A DNA stretch of 64,000 bases from Dolomedes plantarius (Eukaryota > Arthropoda > Arachnida > Araneae > Dolomedidae). Position numbers and translations under genes: made by a program. A model generated the notes under the pieces. The model was not told the DNA's origin, searched no databases, and was given only the letters and a program-made list of their open reading frames with translations. Position 1 is the first letter of the stretch, and each line of letters begins with the position of its first letter. The DNA lies in NCBI GenBank assembly GCA_907164885.2, contig OU015496.1, positions 137,117,610-137,181,609 on the forward strand, read 5' to 3'. Shown here piece by piece: positions 47,551 to 60,621 of the stretch.

Positions 47551-47876
47551 TGTGCTTAAAGCCTTTCCCGTCAAAGACTCTGTTGCTGAATGGTCAACGC
47601 ACCGGACTGCTGAGCAAGAGGTCCCCGGTTCGAAGCTCTACATTATTTTAATTTAATTTAATTTAATTCTATTTCTGTTAGTTCTAGAAGTTGCTAGAAC
47701 ATTCTTTAACTTCCTGGAACGGCGTTCCAGAATATTCTGTTGATGGATAAAAGAGCAAGTAGCTCAACCTGTGAGTTCAGTTCTGAGTTCTGTCAGCTAA
47801 GTGTTGTGTGCTAATAAACAGCATTGTATTCCCTCTACGTGTGTGTTCAATCCATACGACTACCATCTACGCGACA
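47551..47876 (+). repeat. 3' LTR
   Basis: 326 bases, almost identical to the 5' LTR, with the same heat-shock cluster (47682-47737), TATA-like box (47746-47753) and AATAAA. From here the promoter could read out into flanking DNA. Confidence 0.95.
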
Positions 47877-47880
47877 ATAT
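47877..47880. repeat. target site duplication, right
   Basis: ATAT, matching 42305-42308. Confidence 0.55.
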
Positions 47881-48688
47881 AATAACAACATTATAAGTCT
47901 GATTGTAAATAATTGTATATACGCATACTGAAAAATCTGTAATGAAGTACTCTTAAGTCACTCACAACTAATCTGCTACCGTCACCGCTGGGGTTGATCG
48001 GTCATTTATGAGATGGTACTAAGGGAGCAATGTTGACATACCTGTATGGGGCTCCCAGCTAAGAAGTAGTTAACAATTTCCGTAGTATATGTGATAAGGT
48101 CTTGGGTCAAGTGCTTCCTCATTAAAAAAAAAATGAAAAAGAAAAGTAACTATTTGCAATGGAAGCAACTTCGAGCCAAACCCATCTGAAGAATTTTCAC
48201 CTAAAATCCGCCTAGATTCTTCAGCTATATAAATATTTAATAGAAATAGCCTTATTTTGTGAAAAAAATGCTTTCTTTAAAAATGTTAAGGGTATAAAAA
48301 ATGTTAATGGTGAAAACAACAACAACGTCTCAGATGAAATTTTATAACATTAAATTCTACGTATCATAGAACTAATAAAGAATATCTTAACAAAAACTTC
48401 CAATATTTATAACCTCTAAAAATGCATTAGCAAAGACAACTCGCTTTCTTTTTATTCTTTTAGTATGATCTAGTTTTATTTTGATTTTCTTTCTCCTTTT
48501 TTTACATTTTTACAAAATTTTGTAAGTGAAACCTTCTGTAAAAATGCACTATTAATTTTTAAAACTAATTTTAAAAAATAAAAAAATATTTTTGAGTCAA
48601 AATCTTAATTTTCATACCATCAACTGAGGTAACTTTGGCCCAACAAACGAAAAAAGATTGTATGTTCTGTATCTAGACAAAGGATGGA
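47881..48688. other. AT-rich flank, no gene seen
   Basis: The stretch 48606-48690 (CAACTGAGGTAACTTTGGCC and beyond) is homologous in reverse to about 52860-52965. Confidence 0.5.
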
Positions 48689-48712
48689 TATATATATATA
48701 TATATATATATG

Positions 48713-48784
<72 letters not shown>
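48689..48784. repeat. (TA)n microsatellite
   Basis: Left flank of the first of three consecutive transposons. Confidence 0.95.
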
Positions 48785-48787
<3 letters not shown>

Positions 48788-50238
48788 TCTGTCACAAAAA
48801 AATATATGCACCCAGAAGGAAACGAGCTACTATCACGGAACTTAATATGTATATAGTGTATGAGGAGATAAGCAAAGGATTACAAATTCAAAAGAACAGA
48901 CTGTTTTATTAAGAAGATATGACATGAAAAAGGTTACAAATCAGTAAGTAGTAAATCCACCTCTGGCAACTATACAAGCCGAAACACGGCGTGGCATTGA
49001 ATCAATAAGGTCACCTATGGCCTTCTGCGGAAGATCATGCCATGATCTGTGCAACTGGGCAGTTAATTCACTAGTATTCTGGGAAAGCTGCAGTTACCTT
49101 CCAAGCACGTCCCAGACGTGCTGTATTGGCGAGTGGTCTGGTGTCTTGGCAAGCCATGGGAGTACGTCATATCCTTGAAGACATTGTTGAGAGAGTTGCG
49201 CAGTATGTGGACGAGCGTTGTCTTGCTGATAAATAGCACCTGGGCGACTTGATAGCATAGGCAGTACAACTGGCGTTAAAATCTCGTCCACGTAACTGCA
49301 TGCCGTCGAAGTGAATTGAAGGACGACTAAAGGTGATCGTGTGTCCTAACAAATCGCTCCCCACACTGTCACACCTTGTGTTATCGCTGTATGCCTCTCG
49401 ACAACAAATGCCAGATCGGACCGGTGGCATGGCTGCCTCCACATGTATATGCGGTGTGGAGGCAGCGCACCATCAGCATTGAGATGAATAGCAGCATCAA
49501 TGGTCATCAGCATTGAGACTGAATAGGGATGAATCGCTGAAGATCACACGCCTCCAGTCGGTCACACTCCAGCTTGCCCGAGGTCGGCAAATATCCAATC
49601 GACACTGCCTTTGATGTGGGATCAGTGGTAGTCGTCTTAATGGACGTCGGATCCTTATACCTGCCAGTCATCCAGTCGTCTCCGAATGGTTTCCCTTGAT
49701 ACCACCGGATGTCTGGAAGGTGGTAAATGGTAACATTGTTAGTGCGGACGTGGCCGCTCTTATGATTGTGCAATTTTCGCGCGCATTTGTGTTCCTTGGA
49801 CACTCTGACTCTCTGCGACGGTAGACTATCCCTTTCGTGATCTATTGTTGCCGACACCGAGAAACTACCATATAGCTCTGACCGAGGTGGCGGCCGATAC
49901 GCCTGTTCCACCAACCTGCTTCTCTGAGGCCTACTATCCACCCCCTCTCAAAGTCCGACAATTGTTCGTACATTGGCCGGTTACGTCTCAGAGGCATCTC
50001 TAGTCACAATACCGTCCATCCAAGTCCATAGATTTGTTTGAATAACCCTATGGCACGAGCAATCATGCTTTTAAACTCTCCCAGCTGCGCATCTCATATG
50101 CGCATAATGCGCTTACCCTTGTCTCATTGGCGTTGAAATTTTAATCGTTTGCATATCTCTTACCAGACTTCATTTCTGCCAAGTTTCGTGATTGATAGTA
50201 GCTCGATTTCTTCTGGGTGCATATATTTTTTTGTGACA

Positions 50239-50239
<1 letters not shown>
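48785..50239 (-). mobile_element. Tc1-like transposon with 55-bp inverted ends
   Basis: The left end contains CTGTCACAAAAAAATATATG and the right end the exact complement, about 55 bases including the GCACCCAGAAG word. TA arrays abut both ends. A minus-strand transposase fills it. The left tip has four extra bases (CACT) relative to the right. Confidence 0.9.
48941..49997 (-). pseudogene. Tc1-like transposase, multiple frameshifts
   Basis: The start M-P-L-R-R-N-R-P at 49997 is followed by Y-E-Q-L-S-D-F-E-R-G, an N-terminal helix-turn-helix start. The first catalytic region reads D-W-R-R-V-I-F-S-D (about 49550), then Y-Q-Q-D-N-A-R-P-H (about 49225). The third catalytic position reads S-P-I-Q-H-V-W, so glutamate has become glutamine, with 32 residues after the second D. 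The C-terminus S-M-P-R-R-V-S-A-C-I ends at 48941-48943. The length of about 350 codons is normal, but several shifts split the frame. It is a different family from the 1219-bp elements. Confidence 0.88.

Positions 50240-50297
<58 letters not shown>
50240..50297. repeat. (TA)n array between two transposons
   Basis: Pure TA, bounded on both sides by transposon ends. Confidence 0.95.
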
Positions 50298-50300
<3 letters not shown>

Positions 50301-51215
50301 GGTGTCCATAATTAAAGTCTCACTTTCAAAAGGTTGCAAAAAATGAACCACTGGTCAGAATGATTTCAAATTTGAACTGAATATACTGGAAGAAGGGGGA
50401 AACGATTTGGCATAATAAAAAAAGTTCCAAAATGTATCAATAGATGGCGCTGTAAGCGGCATAACGAAAGTTCCTTGGCCATAAAATGTTCCATGGCCAT
50501 TCATTGTCCACTTCCATGCGAGCGAGAAATTCCAGAGCAAACGCCTGTCTTCTTGGCAGGTCAGCAGGAAGCAACTCCTGAACATGTGAAATTTTGTATG
50601 GATAGCAATGCAGGATATTGCGCATAATTTTGTGCACCGTACTCGCAGGCATGTCTAAACATCGGGCAATACCATATGCACTGCACGTTTGCCCACCCTG
50701 CTCGCCCCTTTCTCTAATGCTGTGGCCACATCTTCTACCACTACTGACGTCGAAGCAATTGATTTCCTCCCTCTGCCAGATTTTACTTCAAAAGAACATG
50801 TTTCTTCAAATTTCTGAATCATATTCTTTGGACCCTTTGCAGAAATTGGACCACAGCCTTTTTTGACCGGAATTTCTTTAAAGCTGCAGGCACACAGTCG
50901 TCGTTCTTGTAGAAGAGCTTCACCAGAAGAGCGCGATCCTTCATTGAGAGACTCATGACAAGCTACTCAGATGCAATATGATGGGAACGCTACATATCCC
51001 GCGTTTCTATACCACATGCAATGTGTCTTGCGCATGAGTGTCTTTTAATTTGTTTGTATAGTATGCCGCTTACAGCGCCATCAATTGATACATTTTGGAA
51101 CTTTTTTTTATTGTGCCAAATCGTTTCCCCCTTCTTCCAGTATATTCAGTTCAAATTTGAAGTCATTCTGACCAGTGGTTCTTTTGAAAGTGGGACTTTA
51201 ATTATGGACACTCTG
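50298..51215 (-). mobile_element. mariner-like deletion derivative, 918 bp
   Basis: The left end CAGGGTGTCCATAATTAAAG pairs with a right end finishing CTTTAATTATGGACACTCTG. The two ends are inverted repeats for about 165 bases, including GATGGCGCTGTAAGCGGCAT. TA arrays lie on both sides. The interior encodes only the first part of a transposase. Confidence 0.92.
50437..50956 (-). pseudogene. mariner-like transposase N-terminal fragment
   Basis: The start M-S-L-S-M-K-D-R-A-L-L at 50956 is followed by a helix-turn-helix region, then G-R-G-R-K-S-I-A-S-T. After frame changes it continues P-A-S-T-V-H-K-I-M-R-N-I-L-H and D-L-P-R-R-Q-A-F-A-L-E-F-L up to W-P-W-N-I-L-W, where the first catalytic acid should come next. 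The gene stops there and runs into the inverted repeat, so the catalytic core is deleted. I recall this family as common in arthropods. Confidence 0.85.
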
Positions 51216-51229
51216 TATATATATATATA
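51216..51229. repeat. (TA)7 between two transposons
   Basis: Only 14 bases separate two complete element ends. Confidence 0.95.
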
Positions 51230-51959
51230 CAGGGTGTTCCATATTGGATGGGACAAAAATAATAGCATAGTACAAATTCTGTAATTGATTTATTTAGCCG
51301 AAACAAATTAATTCTGAAACTACAATTATACAAGTTTTATCTGGCAACAGCGAAAAATCTTCCGGTTACGAAATCGCTGCTAGAGGCACTGTTAATCAAA
51401 ACGGCGCCATCCATGCAGGAGAAAGCGTACTGTGTTTTAGAATGCGCCAAAACATCTTCGTTTATCGTTCCTTCAGTTGGAGAAAGCGGTTCCCGGCTTC
51501 ATTCTGCAGCAAGACGGTGCTCCACCACATTCGCATAAACACGTACGTCAGTATTTGAACGATAGTCTACCTCATAGCTGGATTTACCGTGCTAGGTCAA
51601 ACGATATGCCATTGCTTTGTTGGCCACCGAGGTCTCCATATCTAATCTCTTGTGATTTTTTCATATGGGGTTTTGGGAAAGACAAAGTGTTCGTGCCTTC
51701 ATATCCCCAGGACTCACATCAACAGAAGCAGCATATAACTGAAGTGCTCGAATCATTAACAAAGGATATTTTATCACGAGTGTAGCAGGAAGAGGAATAC
51801 CGCATAGATATTTGTCGTTTCACCGGAGGAGCACACATAGAACATCTATAGAAACTTGGATAACTATAGTTTCACTGTAAACTTGATTTATCAAAATAAA
51901 GTAATTACAGCTTTCACAGGTAGGCTTTCTTTTTGTCCCATTCAATATGAAACACCCTG
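51230..51959 (+). mobile_element. mariner-like deletion derivative, 730 bp
   Basis: The ends CAGGGTGTTCCATATTGGAT and a complement finishing CAATATGAAACACCCTG abut TA on both sides. The right flank is a (CA)n(TA)n array. The gene inside has lost its middle. Confidence 0.9.
51413..51851 (+). pseudogene. mariner-like transposase with internal deletion
   Basis: A start M-Q-E-K-A-Y-C-V-L-E-C-A-K-T matches the N-terminus of a mariner-like family, but within 30 codons it jumps to L-Q-Q-D-G-A-P-P-H (second catalytic acid) and W-P-P-R-S-P-Y-L-I-S-C-D-F-F, then to a C-terminus G-G-A-H-I-E-H-L ending at 51849-51851. The DNA-binding domain and the first catalytic block are gone. One aspartate of the usual P-D-L motif is Y. 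Confidence 0.85.
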
Positions 51960-53645
<1,686 letters not shown>

Positions 53646-54026
53646 CTATTGGATTCGCTCACCTCAATGTTAATGTTTGGAGAAAATTTTTCTACTATTT
53701 ACAACTACGTAAATTTTAATAATCAAATATAAATCTTATTTTAAGATAGCCTGAAATTTCTGCATCTTGCAACAGCATTCCTTTTATAGATTTCGTCCAC
53801 CAAAGGAATTTATGAGCGTTTAAAACACACTAGACCAGTTTTTTCCCCAAAACTCTAAAATTATTTTATTTCTTGCATTTTTTCGAACAATGAAAAATGC
53901 CCTAAGGTGTAAAATTTATTTCTCTATTAGGAGTACAATTTTATTTTAATCTTTAAATCCAAGTGTTGGCAATACTTGGAAAAAATTTTCTTCACAAGTT
54001 AACATTGAAGTTAGCGAATCCAATAG
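53646..54026. repeat. 381-bp inverted-repeat element, class unknown
   Basis: The arms start CTATTGGATTCGCT and end AGCGAATCCAATAG; pairing extends about 50 bases with gaps. Non-coding, no clear target duplication. Probably a MITE. Confidence 0.6.
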
Positions 54027-54405
54027 GGTTAGTAAACAGCAGCCTTAAAAATAGTAAAAATCTGTGATTTTTAATCTTTTGATTTCAATAAATTATTGGA
54101 AATGAAATAAGTAAAACAAAATTAATAGTTTAAACCTCTTTAAGTGCGAGTGTAGTTTATTCTGAAAAAATAAAAATAAATGTGCAATTAAATGTGTATG
54201 CTTACAGTTATGTGTATGTAATAATAATGTATTAGAGTTGCCCAAATGAAAGCGGGACTTTGGTATTAGAGGATGTAATTAATTACAGCTTCGCGTTTGC
54301 GCCAATGGATGGCGTTGTACATTACAGAGCAAAGCTGTTATCGTCGGGAAGTGTCCGTGTGCTGTTTGAACGTGTTTGAACAAGGTGACTACGCTTGGTC
54401 ATGGC
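54027..54405. other. no gene seen; possible mariner end
   Basis: GTTGCCCAAATGAAAGCGGG near 54237 looks like a mariner terminal sequence upstream of the fragment below. No opposite end was found. Confidence 0.4.
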
Positions 54406-54585
54406 ATGAATTCGTCCAAACAGGGCCAGCGAATGGTTATTAAATTTTTGACGTCAGAGTGTGTTAGTGAAGGTGATATTTATCATCACGCGAAGGATTT
54501 ATAGAGGCCTGAGTGTCTGTCACAGTGTGCAGCAAAGCGTATCAAGCCCAAAGCCTGGTATGGGCCAGATGATCAACATTTAAGT
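54406..54585 (+). pseudogene. mariner-like transposase N-terminal fragment
   Basis: M-N-S-S-K-Q-G-Q-R-M-V-I-K-F-L matches the opening of a mariner-like transposase with its helix-turn-helix (S-E-G-D-I-Y-H-H-A). A stop follows after about 30 codons. The remaining protein is absent; the next 600 bases are unrelated. Confidence 0.55.
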
Positions 54586-55189
54586 TTATGTGGACCGTAA
54601 AAATAAGAAAAACTTCGAAATTAATTTTCGTAGAATCATAGGTTTATTTCGAAAAGTATAGTACAAAAATACGAAGAACAACAATATGAATGTTTTCTTC
54701 CTGTCACTTTTTGTTCTTGAATATTAACTTACCAGACATTGTATAATTGCACAAACTAATAATCGTTCCCCGAAAGCAAAATATATAATCCGTTTTACAC
54801 CCACCGAACAAAACTTCTTACTGACCAGACTACTAGTCTGGTATGTGATAGTCGGATTTTTAAATACTCACTGCTGTTGTGTGTATGTGAGTGTGTGGAG
54901 GTGGGGGAGATGCTGAACCTGTGCGTAAGGTCACGATATTTACATACAGTTATATTACGTACCGATATTTGCATACCGATATTTACATACCGTTGTGCGC
55001 GTTGGACACACAAATAATCGTTCAGGACCGCATGTTTGACATGCCTGGTGTACAGTGTTCACATGGTTTAGGGAATTTCGTAAAAATCGTGTGAGCGCGA
55101 AATGCGGCGAGACCTGCTCAAGTACGCTTGTCCACCATCATGGAATCGACTGTTGCCGTGAACAAGATTTGTTACGGTGCTTCCGCTGG
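54586..55189. other. no gene seen
   Basis: Includes the repeated word TTTACATACCG near 54940-54995. Confidence 0.4.
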
Positions 55190-55395
55190 TATGTTCTCGA
55201 CCATCCCATCCTCCACATCCCCCCTTTCTAAAGCCCCAGCCTGTTGCCCTGCGACTGCCATATCTTCGGCCCACTGAAAAAGGCTCTCATTGGCCGCCGA
55301 TTTGCTAGAGTTGCATAGGTTCCGGAAGCCATTCAAAAGACTGATTCAACAAAGGATTCTTTGCAGATGGATTCAGTCTCGATCATTCAGTCTTT
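55190..55395 (+). pseudogene. mariner transposase C-terminal fragment
   Basis: Reads V-L-D-H-P, a stop, then S-P-S-L-L-P-C-D-C-H-I-F-G-P-L-K-K-A-L and G-R-R-F, the block around and after the third catalytic acid of SETMAR-like mariners. Stops occur on both sides. It may be unrelated in origin to the N-terminal fragment at 54406, since the intervening catalytic blocks are missing. Confidence 0.65.
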
Positions 55396-55991
55396 CGACG
55401 ACCACACTGTTACCGTAGGTTCGTTTTTTCATCGGAATTCCACTATTCAGAGTACATCCCTAAAGTGGTCTATCGTAAAAATCTAAACTTTGCCTGTATC
55501 TCCGACATGTCATGAACCATCTCACGAGCACCATCTATCGTACCTCGTTGAAATTTGCTTAAATCAGGATCACCTGCCATGCTCACTGCGCAATTAGCTC
55601 TTTAGGGTACCACAGATGTCTGTCTCTTTATATGTGCTGATTTCGGACGAGAAAGCGTTGACGAGAAAGAGTCTGTTGGTACGTATTTCGAATGGTATCG
55701 TCTATCCGAGTTATTCTGGCACTTCAGTGTGTATGTATACTTATGCATACACACGCTCATTCATATATGTGTGTGTGTGCGTGTGTGCATATGATCTGAC
55801 TATGAAATTAAAGATAAACTGATATGCATTAACAGACCGGTATTGCAACGATAGAGGTTCCTGTATACCCATCAATTATAGACCGATGTTTAGCCTCTAT
55901 TATGTATTCCTCAACTTCACTTAGTGAATAAAGCATATGAAATATTGGCATATTCTTGCTGCGTAACTTAAAGAATTATTTTATAAGATTA
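55396..55991. other. no gene seen; Tc1-like end near 55716
   Basis: TCTGGCACTTCAGTG followed by TG at about 55716-55732 matches the terminal 12 bases of the 1219-bp Tc1-like elements. The rest of the element is not recognisable. Confidence 0.35.
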
Positions 55992-56136
55992 CTAGCTGAA
56001 AACCCGCGCTTCTCTACGGAGTACATTCAAATTAAATACAACGGTCGTTGTATGCAATTTATGCCAAAAAATAAATATATATATTTATAATAAATGCGAT
56101 GATCAATATATACAATTGATGTAAAATATATATCTA

Positions 56137-56186
<50 letters not shown>

Positions 56187-56739
56187 AAAAATCGTAAGGG
56201 ATATGCATTTTTTTTTGGATAATATCCAATCGCCTGCTGCATTAGAAAGAGAAAAAAATATTTTTTTTGTCTATTTAGTTGTTACGCACGTGACGATAAA
56301 TTTATTGAAAGTACCAGAAAAAGAAATCACGTGATCAGTATTTAATAAATTAAATTCTAAAAATTAATCTTTAAAAATTCACCAAAAATCAGGAAATAGA
56401 GGTAAAAATTCGAAAAAAATTTCATTTTAAAGGAATTTTTATGATCTTTCTTGTGATATAAATTTTATAACCCTCAATGTATACGTAAATGCAAACGTAA
56501 ATGCAAACGTAAATGCAAACGTAAAAAAAGTTTAAAAAACAGCTTAAAAATTTAATTTAAAAAAATCTAAGAAGAATTTTTGAAAAATCTTTCTTAGTGC
56601 ACCCCTACACTATTAGAAGAATCGCCATGCAAAATTTCAGCCCTTTAGGTCCAGCGGTTTGGTCTGTGCGTTGTATGTCAGTCAGTCAGTCAGTCAGTCA
56701 GTGAATGAGTCAGTTACGGAACTGTTTTGTATATATAGA
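55992..56739 (-). mobile_element. short non-autonomous Helitron (copy 2)
   Basis: Same family as 1237-1946 but on the minus strand: 5' TCTATATATACAAAACAG from 56739 and 3' TTTTCAGCTAG ending at 55992, with A and T flanks. It contains an internal (TA)n run (56130-56182), a (CAGT)n run near 56682-56702 and a GTAAATGCAAAC tandem expansion (56485-56530), all absent or shorter in copy 1. Non-coding. Confidence 0.82.
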
Positions 56740-57432
56740 TGAAGCTCGTAATTAAACTTTTTCTCCAATAGACGTTATTATAATCTGTTACGCTAACATA
56801 CAAACATTATTCATCAATGATATATGTAGCTAAAGTTTTGTTTAACTGTAGAAGATGACAATTGGATTTATTGGACAAGTTAGAAAACTGATTAATCAAT
56901 ACATTTTTTTTTTACTATTTTCAACTCATATTCCTGAATATGCTGAAAATCGTGAGTACACACCCCAACGTTAAAGATATTCTAAACATAAGATCTGTTT
57001 TCCTGTTCTAAGATAGACGTCATGACCTAAGAGAAACATTCAACTGGTATTTCAAAAGTTTGCTTCATATTTTATTTTTCTTCATAACTTAGAACGTGTA
57101 ACAAACTCAGTTTCCTTTTTTCCCCGTTTGAATTTGAGATGAGATTTAAGTCGGCGGAGAAGTAGCGTTGTGAAGAAAGTGGAAGGAAATTTAATATATT
57201 GGATCAATGTCACAACTCCCTGAGAACTCCCGAGAGAATGAAAATATCGAAAGCACCAAGGGATCCGAGAATTTCTCCTAACTAGCAAGAAAAACTTCTC
57301 TTCTACTCCGAAAAATAAACATTCCCTTCTTAATTTCAGCCATTTTCACTGCTCCCATCGGAACTGAGAAGGGGTTTCAATTAAACTTACTTGTTCCAAT
57401 ATATTATACTAAAATTATATATTGGTTACTTT
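56740..57432. other. no gene seen
   Basis: AT-rich. No family recognised. Confidence 0.4.
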
Positions 57433-57633
57433 ATTAGAGCATGAAATATTTCGGATAATATTTTGTTCTGGTTAGCTCATGTGTAATTTTATTTACCATA
57501 GCTGTATCTTGTTTTTATAGAGATGTATGGATAGAGCATATGCTTTTGTAGTCATGGTAAAAAGATATAAAAAATAATTTTAAAATAGGTACTTTATAAT
57601 ATAAATGGATATAACTTTAATGTCCAGGGGGTG
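57433..57633 (+). repeat. local AT-rich repeat, copy 1 (interrupted)
   Basis: Similar to 59350-59560. Its continuation resumes at about 58245, so the mariner fragment between was inserted into it. Confidence 0.65.
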
Positions 57634-57754
57634 GATGAATGGACTTCCACATTTCTGAAGGTCAGTGGGAACGGATTGGGGGGAGGGGATCGACACCGGA
57701 GGTGTTAATAGTTCGGGCGGATTTTCTAGTTCTCAGTAGACACCCTAAGTAGGT

Positions 57755-58120
57755 CCAGTGAACATTGCAGTTTCGTTATCCAGGCGTTCTTTAAAACCGC
57801 CAATAGTGTCACCGGGACACAAAGGGTATTTAGGATGCGCTTCAGACTCTATTCGACTGATGCCGTTCCTTATCGAAGAACAACCTTACGAAGTGTTTCA
57901 AACGTAAGAACAAGTAGGTCTACATTGCCAAGGACACCAAGAGGTCGTCCTTAGAGCACCTGAAAATGTGCAAGGAGCCCGTGAGTAAGCTATTCGTGAG
58001 GAAGTTGCCGCCATGTCCCCAGAGATGACCAATACAATGATGGAAAACTTTAAAGAACATCTTCGGCAGTACATTGCAAATAACGGGAGCAACCTGAGTG
58101 ATGTTATTTTCAAAACCTAG
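57755..58120 (+). pseudogene. mariner-like transposase, ends joined, middle deleted
   Basis: A frame-shifted N-terminal part reads T-G-T-Q-R-V-F-R-M-R-F then T-L-R-S-V-S-N-V, then L-P-R-T-P-R-G-R-P, the helix-turn-helix and linker of a mariner-like family. After A-P-E-N-V-Q it goes straight to the C-terminus M-M-E-N-F-K-E-H-L-R-Q-Y-I and D-V-I-F-K-T, ending at 58118-58120. The catalytic region is missing. Confidence 0.7.
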
Positions 58121-59349
58121 TGGAAAAATAAACTAGTTTATAAGTTCATATCGAAAATATAAAGATACTTTTTTCTGTAAATTGCTTCGTTCGTTTTTAA
58201 TTGCTTTTGAAATGTAGGTGTCCTTTCTACCAACCCCTGTAAATTAAATAATATTTCATACTGATAACACATATTTTTTATTTGGAATAAAAAATACACT
58301 TTTCAAGGAAAATTAAATTTCAAGGCAAAAATTAAAAACATTCCAAGCTAAACTGTGGGCTCTCTACACATGCAGCGATAGGCGGCTGACGAAGAATAAC
58401 GAACTTCCTTGGGTGCAGCGATGACTGAGAGACCTTAACATAGGAAAAGAAATGTGTTCAGTTGTGTTCGTTGTTACCTGTATTTTTAGCGAACAGAGTT
58501 CGTTACCTTTCGTTTGCAATCGTTAGCAGTATGTACACGCGCCTTAACGGACACTGTTCGAAGAAAATGCTCAGCTCTTCAATAGTAATAAGTGTTGGTG
58601 CTCCATGCCAGAATTATAATAGAACCGATTAAACTGTGGATCGTTCTAGTCAAGCAGTTCAGAGGACAGTTGTTTTTCAGCACGCGGCGAGAAAAAAAAA
58701 CGCGAATATCTCTCATTGCAATATTGAGAATCCTTTGACTAAATAGTTTGAGTTATTTATCGAATGTCCTTCGTAGTTGGAGCTTCTATATAAAAACCCG
58801 TCTCTACAGCCTCGATTAATCTGAAATCAAATGAACTGAAAGGTAAATTTTAGTGAGAAACGAGCATAAATTTTTTGCAAAAGAAAATAATTCTGGTAAA
58901 TTTCAGCATGTTTCATAGTCCTAAAATTGAAAGAATAAATGTTATTCTTTCAAATTTTTATGGCCGATTATTTATTTTCTACATAAAAGGGCTTCAAGGG
59001 CTTACTAAACATTTGATTAAAAACAATTCTTTGATCAGAAACAAATAGCATCTGCTGTAGAAATATATAACTTTTTTTTCTTTTAGCATTGGTATGAAAT
59101 TTTCTTTTCGTGTAAAATTGGAGTTTTTATCGGAAAGGAAAAACTCAGGAAATATATAAAAGGAATTTTCCATATCTTAAAAAAAGCACCCGTTCAAACT
59201 TTTTACGCTATCAGAATAAATATTTCATAAGAATTTTCGTTGTTCTTATTGTTGTTGTTTTGCAATAGAGTACATTTTCCCAGAGCAAAATATTTAATGA
59301 TCAAAATTATTAAAATTTAAAAAAATTTGCGAAACTATTCATTCTATAA
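58121..59349. other. no gene seen
   Basis: About 58245-58330 continues the interrupted local repeat. The rest is AT-rich with no motif. Confidence 0.4.
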
Positions 59350-59670
59350 TATTAGAGCATATAATATTTCCGATAATGTTTTGGCTTCATTTCTAGAGGA
59401 ATAAGTTCATTTACATTAAATTTATGTTGTTTATATATAGATTTATGGATAAAACATACGCTTTTGTAATATTGTTTAAAAGATATCGAAAAAAAATCTT
59501 TAAAAAGTAACTTTATAATATGACTGGAAGTATTTTTAATGTATATAAAATAGTATTTCATACTGGTGGCAAATTTTGTAAAATTCCGAAAAAAAAAATG
59601 CTTTTCTCGGTCTATATCTGTTTTAGTTTTTTATGTTTGAATCTTCATTTTTCTGTTTGAATTATTGTTT
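59350..59670 (+). repeat. local AT-rich repeat, copy 2
   Basis: Shares TTTATAATATGACTGGAA, AATAGTATTTCATACT and TTATGTTTGAATCTTC with the other copies. Confidence 0.7.
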
Positions 59671-59879
59671 TTTCTCTTTTTAAAATCAATCGCTATAAGT
59701 ATCACTTTTATCATAAATTTATAAGAATGTAAAGAGGAGATAAATATTTGTATCCTCAAAAATATAAAATTCATTTGCGTGTAATTAGATACAATATGAA
59801 CGGCGTCCATTAGACTCGTATTTGTAAAAATACAGTTCACCTGAATCAAGATAAAGAAAAAGAAACCAATTTTCTAAAA

Positions 59880-60060
59880 TGTCAGACCAGCAACTATATA
59901 ATATGACTGAAAACAATTTTATGTATGTAAAATATTATATTATATCGATAACAAATTATGTAAAATTCGCAACAGAAAATATAATTTTCCCAATTTGTCG
60001 CAATCTATCCCAAGCTATGTTTGAATCATCCTATTTCTAAACAGGAAACCCAACGTAAAT
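59880..60060 (+). repeat. local AT-rich repeat, copy 3
   Basis: TATAATATGACTGAAAACAA onward aligns with copy 2. Diverged. Confidence 0.65.
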
Positions 60061-60557
60061 AAAGCACTAATAGCAGTAAAGTGCAATTTTGCATACGTTA
60101 GAAAGGTATGCAAACCGTTACTTTTATAACCGTTTTCTGCGTTAGGTTTTACGTTTAGCTGCAAAGGATCTTCTTCATCAGTGCAAAGAACTTAGTGGCA
60201 GCTCAAAAAGCCGAAAACTAAGCGACCAGACGCCAACTATGACGTCAACTATGAAGGGTGATGCTCGGCAACATCTGGGCCACGCACTCGGGAGCCTTTC
60301 TTGTTAACTATTGTGCACAAAATAACTACAATGGCCATAAGATAGGGACAGAGAAAGAGAGGAAAGTGATTGGAGGCCTTCATGATCCATGAGTTTATAC
60401 AAAACTAGTATGACAGAAAATTTTCTGTCATACTGCTAGAAGAAAGTTTACTGATAGGGTCTAAGTAGGAAGTTTAGGATAGAATATTTTTTACCGTAGC
60501 CAAGCTACGTATCATTTTAAGATTTTTAAATTGTTTTTTACCGTGCAAGCACGTATT
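60061..60557. other. no gene seen; contains a perfect palindrome
   Basis: The only notable item is the palindrome at 60407-60434. Confidence 0.4.
60407..60434. repeat. 28-bp perfect palindrome
   Basis: The arm AGTATGACAGAAAA is followed without spacer by its exact reverse complement. Confidence 0.95.
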
Positions 60558-60566
60558 ATTTATATA

Positions 60567-60618
<52 letters not shown>
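60558..60618. repeat. (TA)n microsatellite
   Basis: Left flank of the Tigger/pogo-like element. Confidence 0.95.

Positions 60619-60621
<3 letters not shown>

Larger units (their letters stand above)
42309..47876 (+). mobile_element. Ty3/gypsy LTR retrotransposon, recent but defective
   Basis: A 5568-base element with LTRs at both ends, a primer-binding-like site, gag, pol in the order protease-reverse transcriptase-RNase H-integrase (the Ty3/gypsy order), and a polypurine tract. No envelope gene is present. The LTRs differ only at the first few bases and at one internal base, so insertion was recent. pol nevertheless contains two in-frame stops and an altered integrase zinc finger, so this copy either inserted already damaged with help from a relative, or broke soon after. 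Confidence 0.97.
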
